DNA from: Phaeobacter sp. G2
Lineage (GTDB): Bacteria; Pseudomonadota; Alphaproteobacteria; Rhodobacterales; Rhodobacteraceae
Reading direction: 5' to 3'
Assembly (NCBI GenBank): GCA_025163595.1
Contig: CP104100.1
Location: forward strand, 3,038,001-3,102,000
Length of the DNA: 64,000 nucleotides
Shown: positions 1-8,181 of the stretch, in pieces
How positions within the stretch are numbered: position 1 is the stretch's first letter
How the letters are laid out: each line of letters starts with the position of its first letter
Notes under the pieces: model-generated
Told to the model about the DNA's origin: nothing
Database searches by the model: none
The model's input: only the letters and a program-made list of their open reading frames with translations
Program-made: the position numbers and the translations under genes

Positions 1-1
1 G

Positions 2-1732
2 GTCACCATTTCCGACAATGGCCGCGGCATTCCAATTGATCCGCACCCCAAGTTCCCGGATAAATCCGCGCTGGAAGTGATCCTGTGCACCCTGCACGCG
101 GGGGGGAAATTCTCTGGCAAGGCCTATCAGACCTCCGGCGGTCTGCACGGGGTTGGCTCTTCGGTGGTAAACGCCCTGTCAGATAGTCTGGTGGTTCAGG
201 TCGCCAAGAACAAAGAACTGTTTGAACAACGGTTTTCCCGTGGCCTGCCCTTGGGCCCGGTTGAAAAGGTCGGCGCAGCGCCCAACAAACGCGGCACCTT
301 TGTCACCTTTCATGCGGATGAACAGATCTTTGGCTCACATCGGTTCAAGCCCAAGCGCCTGTTCACCCTGGTGCGCTCCAAGGCCTATCTGTTCTCGGGC
401 GTGGAGATCCGCTGGAAATCAGAGATCGACGACAAGGAAACCCCGGTTGAGGCCACCTTCCACTTCCCCGGCGGGCTCAAGGATTATCTGACAGAGGTGC
501 TGGGCAAGGCCTCGGTCTATGCCGATGCGCCCTTTGCCGGCAAGGTGGAGTTCCGCGAGAAGTTTGGCGAGCCGGGCTATGTGGAATGGGCGATCAACTG
601 GACACCCTCACGCGATGGTTTCACCCAAAGCTACTGTAACACCGTGCCCACGCCCGAGGGCGGCACCCATGTGGCGGGCTTCTGGGCTGCCATTTTAAAA
701 GGCATCAAGGCCTATGGTGAACTGGTCGGCAACAAGAAGGCCGCCAGCATTACCCGCGACGACCTGATGGCGGGGGGCTGTGGGCTGGTGTCTTGTTTCA
801 TCGCTGACCCTGCCTTTGTTGGCCAGACCAAGGATCGTTTGTCGACCGAGAGCGCTGCCAAGATGGTGGAAAACTCGGTGCGCGACCATTTTGACAACTG
901 GCTGGCGGCAGACACCAAATCGGCTGGCGCCATCCTCGATTTTCTGGTGCTGCGGGCCGAGGAACGCCTGCGGCGCAAGCAGGAGAAAGAGACCCAGCGC
1001 AAATCGGCCACCAAGAAACTGCGCCTGCCGGGCAAGCTGACGGATTGCACCTCCAAGGACCGCGTGGGCACCGAGCTGTTCATCGTCGAGGGCGACTCTG
1101 CGGGGGGCTCAGGCAAGGGCGCGCGCAACCGGGTCAATCAGGCGCTGCTGCCGCTGAAGGGTAAGATCCTCAACGTGTTGGGCGCGGCCTCAAACAAGCT
1201 GGGCTCAAACGCCGAGATCAATGATCTCTGCGAGGCTTTGGGTGTTGGATTGGGCAGCAAATTTGTGCTGGATGATCTGCGCTATGACAAAATCATCATC
1301 ATGACTGATGCGGATGTTGACGGTGCCCATATTGCCTCCCTCCTGATGACGTTCTTTTTCACCCAGATGCGGCCCTTGATTGATGGCGGTCATCTGTACC
1401 TCGCCTGCCCGCCGCTGTTCCGCCTGACCCAAGGCGCCAAGCGCGTCTATTGCCTGGATGAGGCCGAGCGCGATCTGTGGCTGGAAAAGGGCCTGGGCGG
1501 CAAAGGCAAGATTGATGTGAGCCGGTTTAAAGGTCTGGGCGAGATGGACGCCAAGGATCTGAAAGAGACCACCATGGACCCCAGCACGCGGAAACTGATC
1601 CGGGTGACCATTGATGAGGACGAACCCGGCGAGACCGGAGATCTGGTCGAGCGCCTGATGGGCAAGAAACCCGAGCTGCGCTACCAGTATATTCAGGAAA
1701 ACGCTAGGTTTGTTGAGGAGCTGGATGTTTAA
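2..1732 (+). CDS. parE: DNA topoisomerase IV subunit B, ParE (5' end outside window)
   Basis: ATPase subunit of topoisomerase IV, which with ParC unlinks daughter chromosomes after replication. The frame is open from base 2 without a start, so the N-terminus lies upstream. Visible motifs in order are the GHKL ATP-binding motif DNGRGIP at the very beginning, the ATP-lid segment with GGLHGVG near 138-160, the transducer region, and the TOPRIM domain with EGDSAGGSGKG (about 1087-1120), PLKGKIL (about 1150) and the metal-binding DADVDGAH (about 1308-1331). The C-terminus RYQYIQENA is the standard ParE/GyrB ending. ParE is preferred over GyrB because the C-terminal half is short, without the long GyrB insertion, though the two are close paralogs. 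The stop overlaps the next gene's start. Confidence 0.95.
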   Translation, partial: VTISDNGRGIPIDPHPKFPDKSALEVILCTLHAGGKFSGKAYQTSGGLHGVGSSVVNALSDSLVVQVAKNKELFEQRFSRGLPLGPVEKVGAAPNKRGTFVTFHADEQIFGSHRFKPKRLFTLVRSKAYLFSGVEIRWKSEIDDKETPVEATFHFPGGLKDYLTEVLGKASVYADAPFAGKVEFREKFGEPGYVEWAINWTPSRDGFTQSYCNTVPTPEGGTHVAGFWAAILKGIKAYGELVGNKKAASITRDDLMAGGCGLVSCFIADPAFVGQTKDRLSTESAAKMVENSVRDHFDNWLAADTKSAGAILDFLVLRAEERLRRKQEKETQRKSATKKLRLPGKLTDCTSKDRVGTELFIVEGDSAGGSGKGARNRVNQALLPLKGKILNVLGAASNKLGSNAEINDLCEALGVGLGSKFVLDDLRYDKIIIMTDADVDGAHIASLLMTFFFTQMRPLIDGGHLYLACPPLFRLTQGAKRVYCLDEAERDLWLEKGLGGKGKIDVSRFKGLGEMDAKDLKETTMDPSTRKLIRVTIDEDEPGETGDLVERLMGKKPELRYQYIQENARFVEELDV

Positions 1733-2696
1733 AGCCGGGCTTCATATAGTCCATTTATGGTTTGGCTTACTTTTGTTTCCGGTTGTCTATGTTTTTGTTT
1801 CCGGTATAAAAGTTGAAAATCACTACCTCGCCGCCTTGGCATTTTATGCGCCCTTAGCAGTACTGTTTGCTCTCTATGTGAGGCACAAATGTCAGCCAAG
1901 CAAAGAACTTGTGGATTTAGTTTATTACTCAACAGGTATCGTTAGCGTAGTACTTTTTACATGGATCAATTCGAAACAGGTAGGTGAACTGCACCTTCCG
2001 AGAGGAGATCTAAAGCAAGCGATCGCTGAGAACTTCACAGAACTAGAAGCAGCGAAGCGATTTAGCCACCTATTCTTCAGTGAACCAAAAGTGCTCGTTC
2101 ACGCAGCAAATGAATATTTGCAGAAACTGGGTAGCTCCCCCGTTCAATCTGCATGCATACATGAGTATGGTCTACATGACGGCCATACCGGCATCTCCTA
2201 CAAGGACCGCTTTGGCGTTATCATTCGGGGTAGCATGAGCTTAGACTTAGATGCCCCGATAAAGGTATCCAAAGAGTGTGAAAAGGCATTTGGCGGAGCG
2301 CCCATCACCAGCAGTCTTTTAAATTTTTGGAAGAATGGCCAGCTGGCCAATTTTCACTCTGAAGATATACCATTTTCCGAAATCGTTCATGTTTCAGAAA
2401 TAGAAAGAAACTTGCATTTTTTCTTTCCATTACAGGTAACATCCAAATCACTGACTGTAAGCAACTTTGTCGAATACCTGATAGGAAGTGATGGATCTAT
2501 CCTATCCCCAACTGAGATAGAAATGCTTTCAGACGTAGAACGAGACTATCACTCGCTTACAGTAGATTTATCGTGGTTTGATCACTTTCTCACAAGCTCA
2601 TTTTCTAAGCTAGGCGGCATTCTAGAGTACGCCATCTGGCCAGTTATCGGGATTTTCTTGTTGAGCCTTAAAATCACAACAATTTCAAAAAAATAA
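1725..2696 (+). CDS. AT-rich hypothetical membrane protein
   Basis: Unrecognised protein of 323 residues. The ATG at 1725 is chosen because GAGGAG sits 4 bases upstream at 1715-1720; the frame stays open to a TTG at 1710. Three hydrophobic segments fill the N-terminal 85 residues and a fourth lies at the extreme C-terminus (around YAIWPVIGIFLLSLKI), leaving a polar domain of roughly 200 residues between them, probably outside the membrane or cytoplasmic. The start overlaps the parE stop by 8 bases, so it can be co-transcribed with parE. Base composition is clearly richer in A+T than parE and the genes after it, with many AAA, TTT and TTA codons, which suggests recent acquisition. No catalytic motif was seen. 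Confidence 0.8.
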   Translation: MFKAGLHIVHLWFGLLLFPVVYVFVSGIKVENHYLAALAFYAPLAVLFALYVRHKCQPSKELVDLVYYSTGIVSVVLFTWINSKQVGELHLPRGDLKQAIAENFTELEAAKRFSHLFFSEPKVLVHAANEYLQKLGSSPVQSACIHEYGLHDGHTGISYKDRFGVIIRGSMSLDLDAPIKVSKECEKAFGGAPITSSLLNFWKNGQLANFHSEDIPFSEIVHVSEIERNLHFFFPLQVTSKSLTVSNFVEYLIGSDGSILSPTEIEMLSDVERDYHSLTVDLSWFDHFLTSSFSKLGGILEYAIWPVIGIFLLSLKITTISKK

Positions 2697-3070
2697 TTAA
2701 AACAAATAGTTATTAAAGGTTAGCCCAATCGCCTCCCGAGGCCCGCGCCTGACCTTGGGAGGGCGCGAATGCGCCTTCGTCATGCTGAAAGCATGCCTCC
2801 GGCAAGACGGGAAGGTCAGGCGCGGGCCGTGCCGCTACGCGCCACGCCCCAGGGAATTCCTGCAAGCGCTGCACGTAGACTTGCACGGTTGAAGGCGCAG
2901 GGCTCCGCCCGTTTGAACCTCAAACAGTGCCCCGCACTGTTTGCCGCTATGCGGACCGGTTCCAACTCCACGGGGGAAGGTCAGGCGCGGGCGTGACGGC
3001 CCAGGGAAACATCTCACAACTGCCATCTTCCAAAGCTGCGGGCACCAGCTAAGGGCTCCGCCAAGCCAGG
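2697..3070. other. Intergenic region with repeat copies, no gene supported
   Basis: About 370 bases between the AT-rich membrane gene and the converging secreted-protein gene. Open frames here lack ribosome sites and run through the repeats described at 2741-2992. No tRNA or strong terminator was seen. Confidence 0.5.
2741..2992. repeat. 16-bp inverted/direct repeat, three copies
   Basis: GCCCGCGCCTGACCTT at 2741-2756 is the exact reverse complement of AAGGTCAGGCGCGGGC at 2812-2827, and the second form recurs unchanged at 2977-2992. The first two can form a 16-bp stem with a 55-base loop. The unit may be a dispersed intergenic repeat of this genome; within the window it is only found here. 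Confidence 0.7.
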
Positions 3071-3859
3071 CTACTGATAGCTACCGCGTGCCGGGTCGAA
3101 GCGCAGCACGGTTTCGCGGCCGCAGACCAGATCGGGCATGCCAGCGGTGCGGCTTGAGAGGATGCCAAGGCGCACGCAGCCGGTACTGAGTGTGATCTTG
3201 CGCCCCGTCGCCAACTGGATCTCGCAATTGATCACTCCCCAGCGCTCCCACCAGTTGCAGTGCAGCAGATCCAGGCTGCCTGAGCCATCCAGATCATACT
3301 GCATCTTCAGTGGGTAGCGTTTGTCAAAACCGGGGCGGTCATAGTCCTGCACCGAGAGCTGCGCCAACGAGGGTAGCATCTGGTCCAGCACCCGGCTCTC
3401 GACCAGTTGCAGGGCGCTGCCGGTAAAGGCAAAGGCTGCAAAACGCCCGTTCAGATCGGTCTGACCAACTCCGGACTCGGTTGTCTCAACCAAAAAGCGA
3501 TAACCTTGGGGCGTCTGCTGTACCTCGGGATCGCCCCAGGCGTAGAACTCCGGATGGGTGACGTTGACAAAGCGACCGCCCTGCAAAGACAACACCGCGT
3601 AGCTGGGCGCGCAGCAATTGCCGCCGCCGCTCCAGCTGTGCAACAGATCCACCTGACCGTCGCCATCAAAATCCGCCTCCAGGATTTTGTTGGAGATCCC
3701 GGTCTCCGGCACCAGAGCCTGAACCGGCGCGCCATTCACATAGGCAATGATCTCCTGCTCATACATCCCGCCGCGCACCTCATAGGTGATCGGCTGCGCC
3801 ACTGCCGCGCCAGCGAAGCTTGCCACAAGGACCACACATCCACCCACAAAACGCATCAT
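3071..3859 (-). CDS. Secreted protein with two calcium-loop (EF-hand/FG-GAP-like) motifs
   Basis: Product of 262 residues if started at the ATG at 3859, which has GGAG 8 bases upstream; upstream codons in frame are less likely. It begins with a signal peptide (MMRFVGGCVVLVASFAGAAVAQ), so it is exported. Two acidic loops, DFDGDGQVDLLH and DLDGSGSLDLLH, have the D-x-D-G-x-G spacing typical of calcium-binding EF-hand-like or VCBS/FG-GAP repeats. There are several cysteine and tryptophan pairs (GGNCCAP, NWWERWG). No enzyme family was recognised. It faces the membrane gene at 1725 and diverges from the gene at 4034. Confidence 0.75.
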   Translation of the reverse strand: MMRFVGGCVVLVASFAGAAVAQPITYEVRGGMYEQEIIAYVNGAPVQALVPETGISNKILEADFDGDGQVDLLHSWSGGGNCCAPSYAVLSLQGGRFVNVTHPEFYAWGDPEVQQTPQGYRFLVETTESGVGQTDLNGRFAAFAFTGSALQLVESRVLDQMLPSLAQLSVQDYDRPGFDKRYPLKMQYDLDGSGSLDLLHCNWWERWGVINCEIQLATGRKITLSTGCVRLGILSSRTAGMPDLVCGRETVLRFDPARGSYQ

Positions 3860-4033
3860 GATGTTTTCTCCGGTAACGTCATTCCACCACGGGCCCATAG
3901 AAGCAGACCAGCGTTGCAAACAGTTTAAGCAGATCTGTAGTAAACGGTCACATTTGCTTTAGCCCTGTTGCAAGCCCGCCGTCGCAGTCTTTCTATTGAC
4001 AAGACGCACGCCCCGCCGCCGCCAGGAGCCCCT

Positions 4034-4885
4034 ATGATCTTTGTCGCCGAAAACCAGCTGTTGCTGATCCTCATCTGTTTTGGCCTGGGCGCCATCGGCA
4101 CCGGCTTTTTGCTGCGCAAGCCAGAGGGCCACCAGGCCTGGAAATATGCCGATCTGGTCTGGGTCTTGCTGGGCGGCATTGGCGCGCTGGCGGCGGTAAT
4201 CGCCGGGATCTACAAATCCGACAGCAGCCAACTGGAGCGCCAGATTGATCTCGCCTATGCCGCCACCGCAGCCTTTGACCGCGATGCGGCCCGGTTTCGC
4301 CTGCGGTTTTGCGACCCAACCGATGACACCGATATTGCAGTGCTCTGTGACAAGATCGAATTTCTGTCGGCCTCGACTGCGGGCAATGCAGAGCTGCCCC
4401 TGTTCATCGCCGTAACGGATGAGGTCGCACCGCTGCAGGGCATCGCCTTTCTTGCCGGATCCGGCACCACAGCCCAGGAGATAACGGCCAAGGCCGCCAG
4501 CGCCGATGCTTTTGACCCGGAGAGCTTTCTGGTTTTCTCCTCGCTGGATCAGCCAACCCAGGCATCGGTGGAAAACCTGCGCCGCCGAGAGCCAACCATT
4601 GCTGCTGACTTTGTTATATTGGCGCGGGCCTATGACGATTTGATCGCCCATATCCAGCGGCTCAAACAGGAATGGGATTATCTGCAGGACAACGCCCATA
4701 TCCTGGTGTTGCAACTCTTTGCGCTTTGTCTGGTCGGATTTGCGGCGCCGTTTCGTTTGGGCAAATCTGTGGTGGAGTTGCGCCAACCAGACCGCTACGC
4801 TCCCCCCAGACAGAGCAGCAAAAGAGGCCGAGATGAACTCCACACCAGCGATGAGCGTCAAAGACGCCCAGGCCCTATTGGATGA
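4034..4885 (+). CDS. Membrane protein of unknown function
   Basis: Protein of 283 residues. The ATG at 4034 follows AGGAG at 4024-4028; the frame is open further upstream without a better site. It has an N-terminal hydrophobic helix (NQLLLILICFGLGAIGTGFLL), a second helix at about residues 33-55 (LVWVLLGGIGALAAVIAGIY), a soluble middle rich in acidic and alanine residues, and a third helix near residue 240 (ILVLQLFALCLVGFAAPF). Its last 53 bases overlap the thioesterase gene. No family was recognised; two N-terminal helices plus a C-terminal helix suggest an inner-membrane protein with a central domain on one side. Confidence 0.7.
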   Translation: MIFVAENQLLLILICFGLGAIGTGFLLRKPEGHQAWKYADLVWVLLGGIGALAAVIAGIYKSDSSQLERQIDLAYAATAAFDRDAARFRLRFCDPTDDTDIAVLCDKIEFLSASTAGNAELPLFIAVTDEVAPLQGIAFLAGSGTTAQEITAKAASADAFDPESFLVFSSLDQPTQASVENLRRREPTIAADFVILARAYDDLIAHIQRLKQEWDYLQDNAHILVLQLFALCLVGFAAPFRLGKSVVELRQPDRYAPPRQSSKRGRDELHTSDERQRRPGPIG

Positions 4886-5255
4886 GAATTTTGCCGAATG
4901 GGTCCGGGCCCTGGACCTGACGGTGACCGCGTTTTCTCCCGTAGCAGCGGTCTTGCATATGCCGCTTGCCCCCCATCTGGCGCGGGTGGGTGGCATTGTG
5001 TCGGGTCAGGCGCTGGCGGCGCTGGCGGATACGGCCATGGTTCTGGCCGCCGTTGCCCATGCCGGCGAGATGCGGATGTTTGCCACCACTGATCTGCACA
5101 CGCAGTTTTTGCGCCCCGGCGTTGGCACTGCCATCCTATGCCGGGCCGAAGTGGTGCGCGCAGGCAAGGCGCTGGTCTTTGCCCGCGCCGAAATGCACGA
5201 GGAAACCAGCGGCAAATTGATCTCTACCGCTACTGCAACTTTTTACGCCCCCTGA
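4833..5255 (+). CDS. PaaI-type hotdog-fold thioesterase
   Basis: Protein of 140 residues with the acyl-CoA thioesterase pattern of the PaaI/YdiI hotdog family: a central helix preceded by GGIVSGQALAALADTA, which matches the usual HGGxxxxLxDxA active-site helix, followed by the strand TTDLHTQFLRP that stacks against it. Such enzymes hydrolyse acyl- or aryl-CoA thioesters and act as tetramers in the cytosol. The usual HGG histidine is replaced (VGGIVSG), so substrate class is uncertain. The ATG at 4833 lies after GAGGCCGAG and overlaps the preceding gene, indicating translational coupling. Confidence 0.85.
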   Translation: MNSTPAMSVKDAQALLDENFAEWVRALDLTVTAFSPVAAVLHMPLAPHLARVGGIVSGQALAALADTAMVLAAVAHAGEMRMFATTDLHTQFLRPGVGTAILCRAEVVRAGKALVFARAEMHEETSGKLISTATATFYAP

Positions 5256-5274
5256 TAGATCGGACAACAGCAGC

Positions 5275-5934
5275 TTGCGCAGTTTTGAACAGATCTTTGA
5301 CATTTCAGCTGACCGTCACGGCGGCGCCCAGGCGCTGGAAGCAAAGCTTCTGCGCCCGGACCCCGATGTTGCGACCCTGGCAGAGGATCGCTGGCTCTCC
5401 CTGATGACCAGATGCGTCTTTCAGGCCGGGTTCAGCTGGAAGGTGATCGAGACAAAATGGCCAGGATTTGAGGCCGCTTTTGACCAGTTTGATGTGGTCA
5501 AGAACGCCTTTATGGATGATGAAAAACTTGATGCCCTGCTGCGCGACAGCCAAATTGTCCGCAATGGTGCCAAGATCCAAACGGTGCGCGACAATGCGGC
5601 CTTTCTGATGGAGCTGCGCCAGGAGGGGGGCGCCGCCAAGGTGTTTACCGACTGGCCAACATCGGATTTCGTCGGGCTGCTGGAGATGCTGAAAAAGCGC
5701 GGCAGCCGCTTGGGTGGCAACAGCGGCCAGATGGTGATGCGCTTTGCCGGGCGGGATGGCTTTGTCCTGTCCAAGGATGTTACCGGACGGCTGATCGCCG
5801 AAGGGGTGATCGACAAACCCGCCACCTCTAAAACCGCTCTGCGCCAGGTTCAGGCGGCTTTTAACCGTTGGCAAGAGCAATCGGGCCGATCCTTGATGGA
5901 AGTAAGCCGGGTTCTGGCTTTGAGTTGCGGCTAA
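5275..5934 (+). CDS. DNA-3-methyladenine glycosylase I-like protein
   Basis: Protein of 219 residues resembling the Tag/adenine-glycosylase family of the helix-hairpin-helix superfamily, which remove alkylated adenine from DNA. The best match is the segment WLSLMTRCVFQAGFSWKVIETKWPGFEAAF-like around residues 40-70, typical of the family's FQAGLSW motif, and the later KKRGSRLGGNSGQ stretch. The zinc-binding cysteines and histidines of E. coli Tag are not evident, as in many divergent members. No ATG is available near the front; the TTG at 5275 is the first start after the thioesterase stop 20 bases upstream. It is likely co-transcribed with the thioesterase gene. Confidence 0.8.
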   Translation: MRSFEQIFDISADRHGGAQALEAKLLRPDPDVATLAEDRWLSLMTRCVFQAGFSWKVIETKWPGFEAAFDQFDVVKNAFMDDEKLDALLRDSQIVRNGAKIQTVRDNAAFLMELRQEGGAAKVFTDWPTSDFVGLLEMLKKRGSRLGGNSGQMVMRFAGRDGFVLSKDVTGRLIAEGVIDKPATSKTALRQVQAAFNRWQEQSGRSLMEVSRVLALSCG

Positions 5935-6019
5935 GGGTACAGCGAGAGAAACGGGGCACATTTATGCGCAAGATATGCAAATGCAGCCATGGCCTGCAGC
6001 ACACCATCCGAGGCGTCTT

Positions 6020-6703
6020 ATGATCCTGCGGCTTGTTCTGATCTGCTCTTTGCTTGCCGCCTGCGGTCGGCCGCTCAGCGAGGCAGAGCTGAGTTTTCTG
6101 TCCGATATTCACGGCGACAGCCTCAATACCAACCAGGTGCATCTGGTACGTGGCGCGCCCGTGGCCGCTGTTACATTTCGGCGCAAACCCCGCCCCCGCG
6201 TCACCTGCCGCGAACGTATCCTGCCACCGGTCAAGGAAGAAAAGATTGTCACCTCCTCGCCAGCAGCCGTCACCCTGTTCAACCGGATCTTTTTTGTCAA
6301 AGACTGGTACACCGAAGACTATATGCCGGCCTATCCAGATCGGCTGTATCTGGTGGAGGCCATGTTGCTGGCCCATGAGATGACCCATGTCTGGCAGTGG
6401 CAGAACCGCCATATCACTGGCTATCACCCGTTGCGGGCAGCGGCCGAACACAGTGCCAGCCCGGATCCCTATTTGTTTGCGCTTGAGAGCAGCCCGGATT
6501 TTCTCAGCTATGGCTATGAACAGCAGGGCGCCATTGTCGAAGAATACGTCTGTTGCCGCGCCTTGGCACCACAGGCCGCCCGCAGTAAGCGCCTGCATGA
6601 GATGCTCAAGGCGGTGATGCCGGTGACGGACCTGCCACAGGCCCGGCAAAGCGATGTCTATCTGCCGTGGAAAGACGCCGACCTCGCGGGAATATGCACC
6701 TGA
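6020..6703 (+). CDS. Lipoprotein with HExxH zinc-peptidase motif
   Basis: Protein of 227 residues starting at the ATG at 6020, preceded by GAGG. The N-terminus is a lipoprotein signal (LRLVLICSLLAACGRP) with lipobox LAAC, so it is expected to be lipid-anchored. HEMTHVWQWQ near residues 119-128 is an HExxH metalloprotease-type zinc motif, and a downstream glutamate-rich segment (YGYEQQGAIVEEYVCC) could supply the third ligand. Similar DUF-type lipoproteins occur in Roseobacters. Whether it is an active peptidase cannot be told from sequence alone. Confidence 0.75.
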   Translation: MILRLVLICSLLAACGRPLSEAELSFLSDIHGDSLNTNQVHLVRGAPVAAVTFRRKPRPRVTCRERILPPVKEEKIVTSSPAAVTLFNRIFFVKDWYTEDYMPAYPDRLYLVEAMLLAHEMTHVWQWQNRHITGYHPLRAAAEHSASPDPYLFALESSPDFLSYGYEQQGAIVEEYVCCRALAPQAARSKRLHEMLKAVMPVTDLPQARQSDVYLPWKDADLAGICT

Positions 6704-6755
6704 CACGCCAGGTGCTGTATCAGACCCTGCACCACATGGCACAGCTGCGGCGGGA

Positions 6756-7163
6756 TCAGCGTTGGATATCTTCCAGATAGGCCAGCAACGCCGCCAGAGG
6801 GCGCGGTGTCGGCGTAAAGACGTCATCCACTGCAACCGGGACCAGATCTCCTTCGAGCAGGGCACCAAATTCAGGCATTGCCTCTGCCCCCACGCGACCA
6901 CGGCCATATCCGTCAATCTGCGACAGTACAGCTGCGCGCGGGAAAACACCGCGGTTTCGGGATGTGATATCTCTCAGATCAGGGGCATCCACGGATAGCT
7001 CTCGTGTGGCCAGATCAGCATCTACACCATGGCAGGCAGAGCAGTTCTGATTAAACAGCGCCGCGCCTTCGGCTGGCTCTGGCATATCAACATCCCCAGG
7101 GGCGCAGTTTGATAGACCAAAGGACAAAGCGATCAGGCTTAACACCACAACTGGGGATTTCAT
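6756..7163 (-). CDS. Cytochrome c-type lipoprotein
   Basis: Protein of 135 residues with one heme c attachment motif, CSACH, followed by a helix and a late methionine (EAMPEFG), the normal axial-ligand position of class I cytochromes c. The N-terminus is a lipoprotein signal ending in LSNCAP, so the heme domain should sit at the membrane in the periplasm as a small electron carrier. The ATG at 7163 is favoured over one 6 bases earlier because AGGAAG lies at a better distance. It converges with the lipoprotein gene ending at 6703. Confidence 0.85.
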   Translation of the reverse strand: MKSPVVVLSLIALSFGLSNCAPGDVDMPEPAEGAALFNQNCSACHGVDADLATRELSVDAPDLRDITSRNRGVFPRAAVLSQIDGYGRGRVGAEAMPEFGALLEGDLVPVAVDDVFTPTPRPLAALLAYLEDIQR

Positions 7164-7169
7164 CAACAT

Positions 7170-7497
7170 GCTTCCTTATTCTTGCGCAGCGACAGTATAA
7201 TTCCACCCCGTTGAAACGGCCACCTAGGCACCAGATCAGAGCAAAAATTGTCTGCCATGGGCTGCATTTAAGCACCATTTCACTACAGCGACGATAATAA
7301 TGCACAGGGGATGTCACAAGATCACGGCTTAGTCCCTGTCGGCGGTGGCCGCTTCTCGCTCACACAGCAGCCTGCCCCCCGCGAGAGGAGGAGCCACCAG
7401 AGCAGAAACCCATGCGACGCTATACGGTTTTCATGCTGGGCATCTCGGTTCTAGCGACTGTGAATGGGGCACTCGGCCAACCAGCTCCACCGCCCGC
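7170..7497. other. Intergenic region, no supported gene
   Basis: About 330 bases between the cytochrome gene (transcribed away) and the end of lolD. A GAGAGGAGGAG run at 7383-7393 looks like a ribosome site, but the only frame after it is a 29-codon peptide starting 20 bases later. Nothing else was recognised. Confidence 0.4.
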
Positions 7498-8181
7498 CTA
7501 AAGATCGACCAGCCTGCCCTGCTCCAGCTTGACCCGGCGGTCCATCCGCGCGGCCAGTTCGGGATTATGGGTGGCCACCAGCGCCGACAGGCCAGTGCCA
7601 GCCACCAAATCCATCAGCGCGGCAAAGACCTGATCTGAGGTGCCGGGATCCAGGTTTCCGGTGGGTTCATCCGCCAACAACACGCGGGGCCTATTGGCCA
7701 GCGCCCGACAAAAGGCCACCCGCTGCTGTTCGCCCCCCGACAGCGCCGCAGGCCGATGCTGGGCGCGGGCTGAAAGCCCAACCAGAGCCAAGAGCTCCTC
7801 GGCCCGGGCCTCGGCGGCGCGCTGTGCAATCCCATTGGCCAGTTGCGGCAGGATAATGTTCTCCAGCGCGGTGAACTCCGGCAGCAGGTGGTGGAACTGA
7901 TAGACAAAGCCCAGTTCCTGGCGACGCAGGCTGGTGCGCATGCTGTCTCCCTTGCCGCTGATGTCCTGTCCGGCCACCGTGACGCTGCCACTGTCCGGCA
8001 CGTCCAACAGGCCCGCGATATGCAACAGGGTGGATTTGCCTGCGCCCGAGGGCGCCACCAGTGCCACCATCTCCCCGGCGTTCAGGGTCAGATCAACGCC
8101 GCGCAGCACGTCAATCTGGTTGGCCGCACCCTGATTATAGGACTTGGTCACAGCTTTCAGCTCTAAAACAGCATCACTCAT
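7498..8181 (-). CDS. lolD: Lipoprotein-releasing ABC transporter ATPase LolD
   Basis: Cytoplasmic ATPase of the Lol machinery that extracts outer-membrane lipoproteins from the inner membrane and hands them to LolA. At 227 residues it is of normal length. Walker A is APSGAGKST (43-51; the first glycine of the usual GPSGSGKST is alanine), the ABC signature is LSGGE (147-151) and Walker B is VLLADEP (167-173), with the H-loop histidine in ALVATHN. The [19 protein letters not shown] segment is characteristic of LolD and MacB-type ATPases. The start overlaps the end of the permease gene by 8 bases, so the two are translated together. Confidence 0.93.
   Translation of the reverse strand: MSDAVLELKAVTKSYNQGAANQIDVLRGVDLTLNAGEMVALVAPSGAGKSTLLHIAGLLDVPDSGSVTVAGQDISGKGDSMRTSLRRQELGFVYQFHHLLPEFTALENIILPQLANGIAQRAAEARAEELLALVGLSARAQHRPAALSGGEQQRVAFCRALANRPRVLLADEPTGNLDPGTSDQVFAALMDLVAGTGLSALVATHNPELAARMDRRVKLEQGRLVDL

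Noticed and set aside
2769..2996. 75-codon frame downstream of the AT-rich gene
   Set aside because: It spans two copies of the 16-bp repeat and has no ribosome site.
3959..4996. Long minus-strand frame of 345 codons
   Set aside because: Antisense to the membrane protein and thioesterase genes, which have ribosome sites and family motifs.
7412..7501. 29-codon peptide with signal-like sequence before lolD's end
   Set aside because: The purine-rich run is 20 bases from the ATG, too far for a ribosome site, and the frame ends inside lolD.
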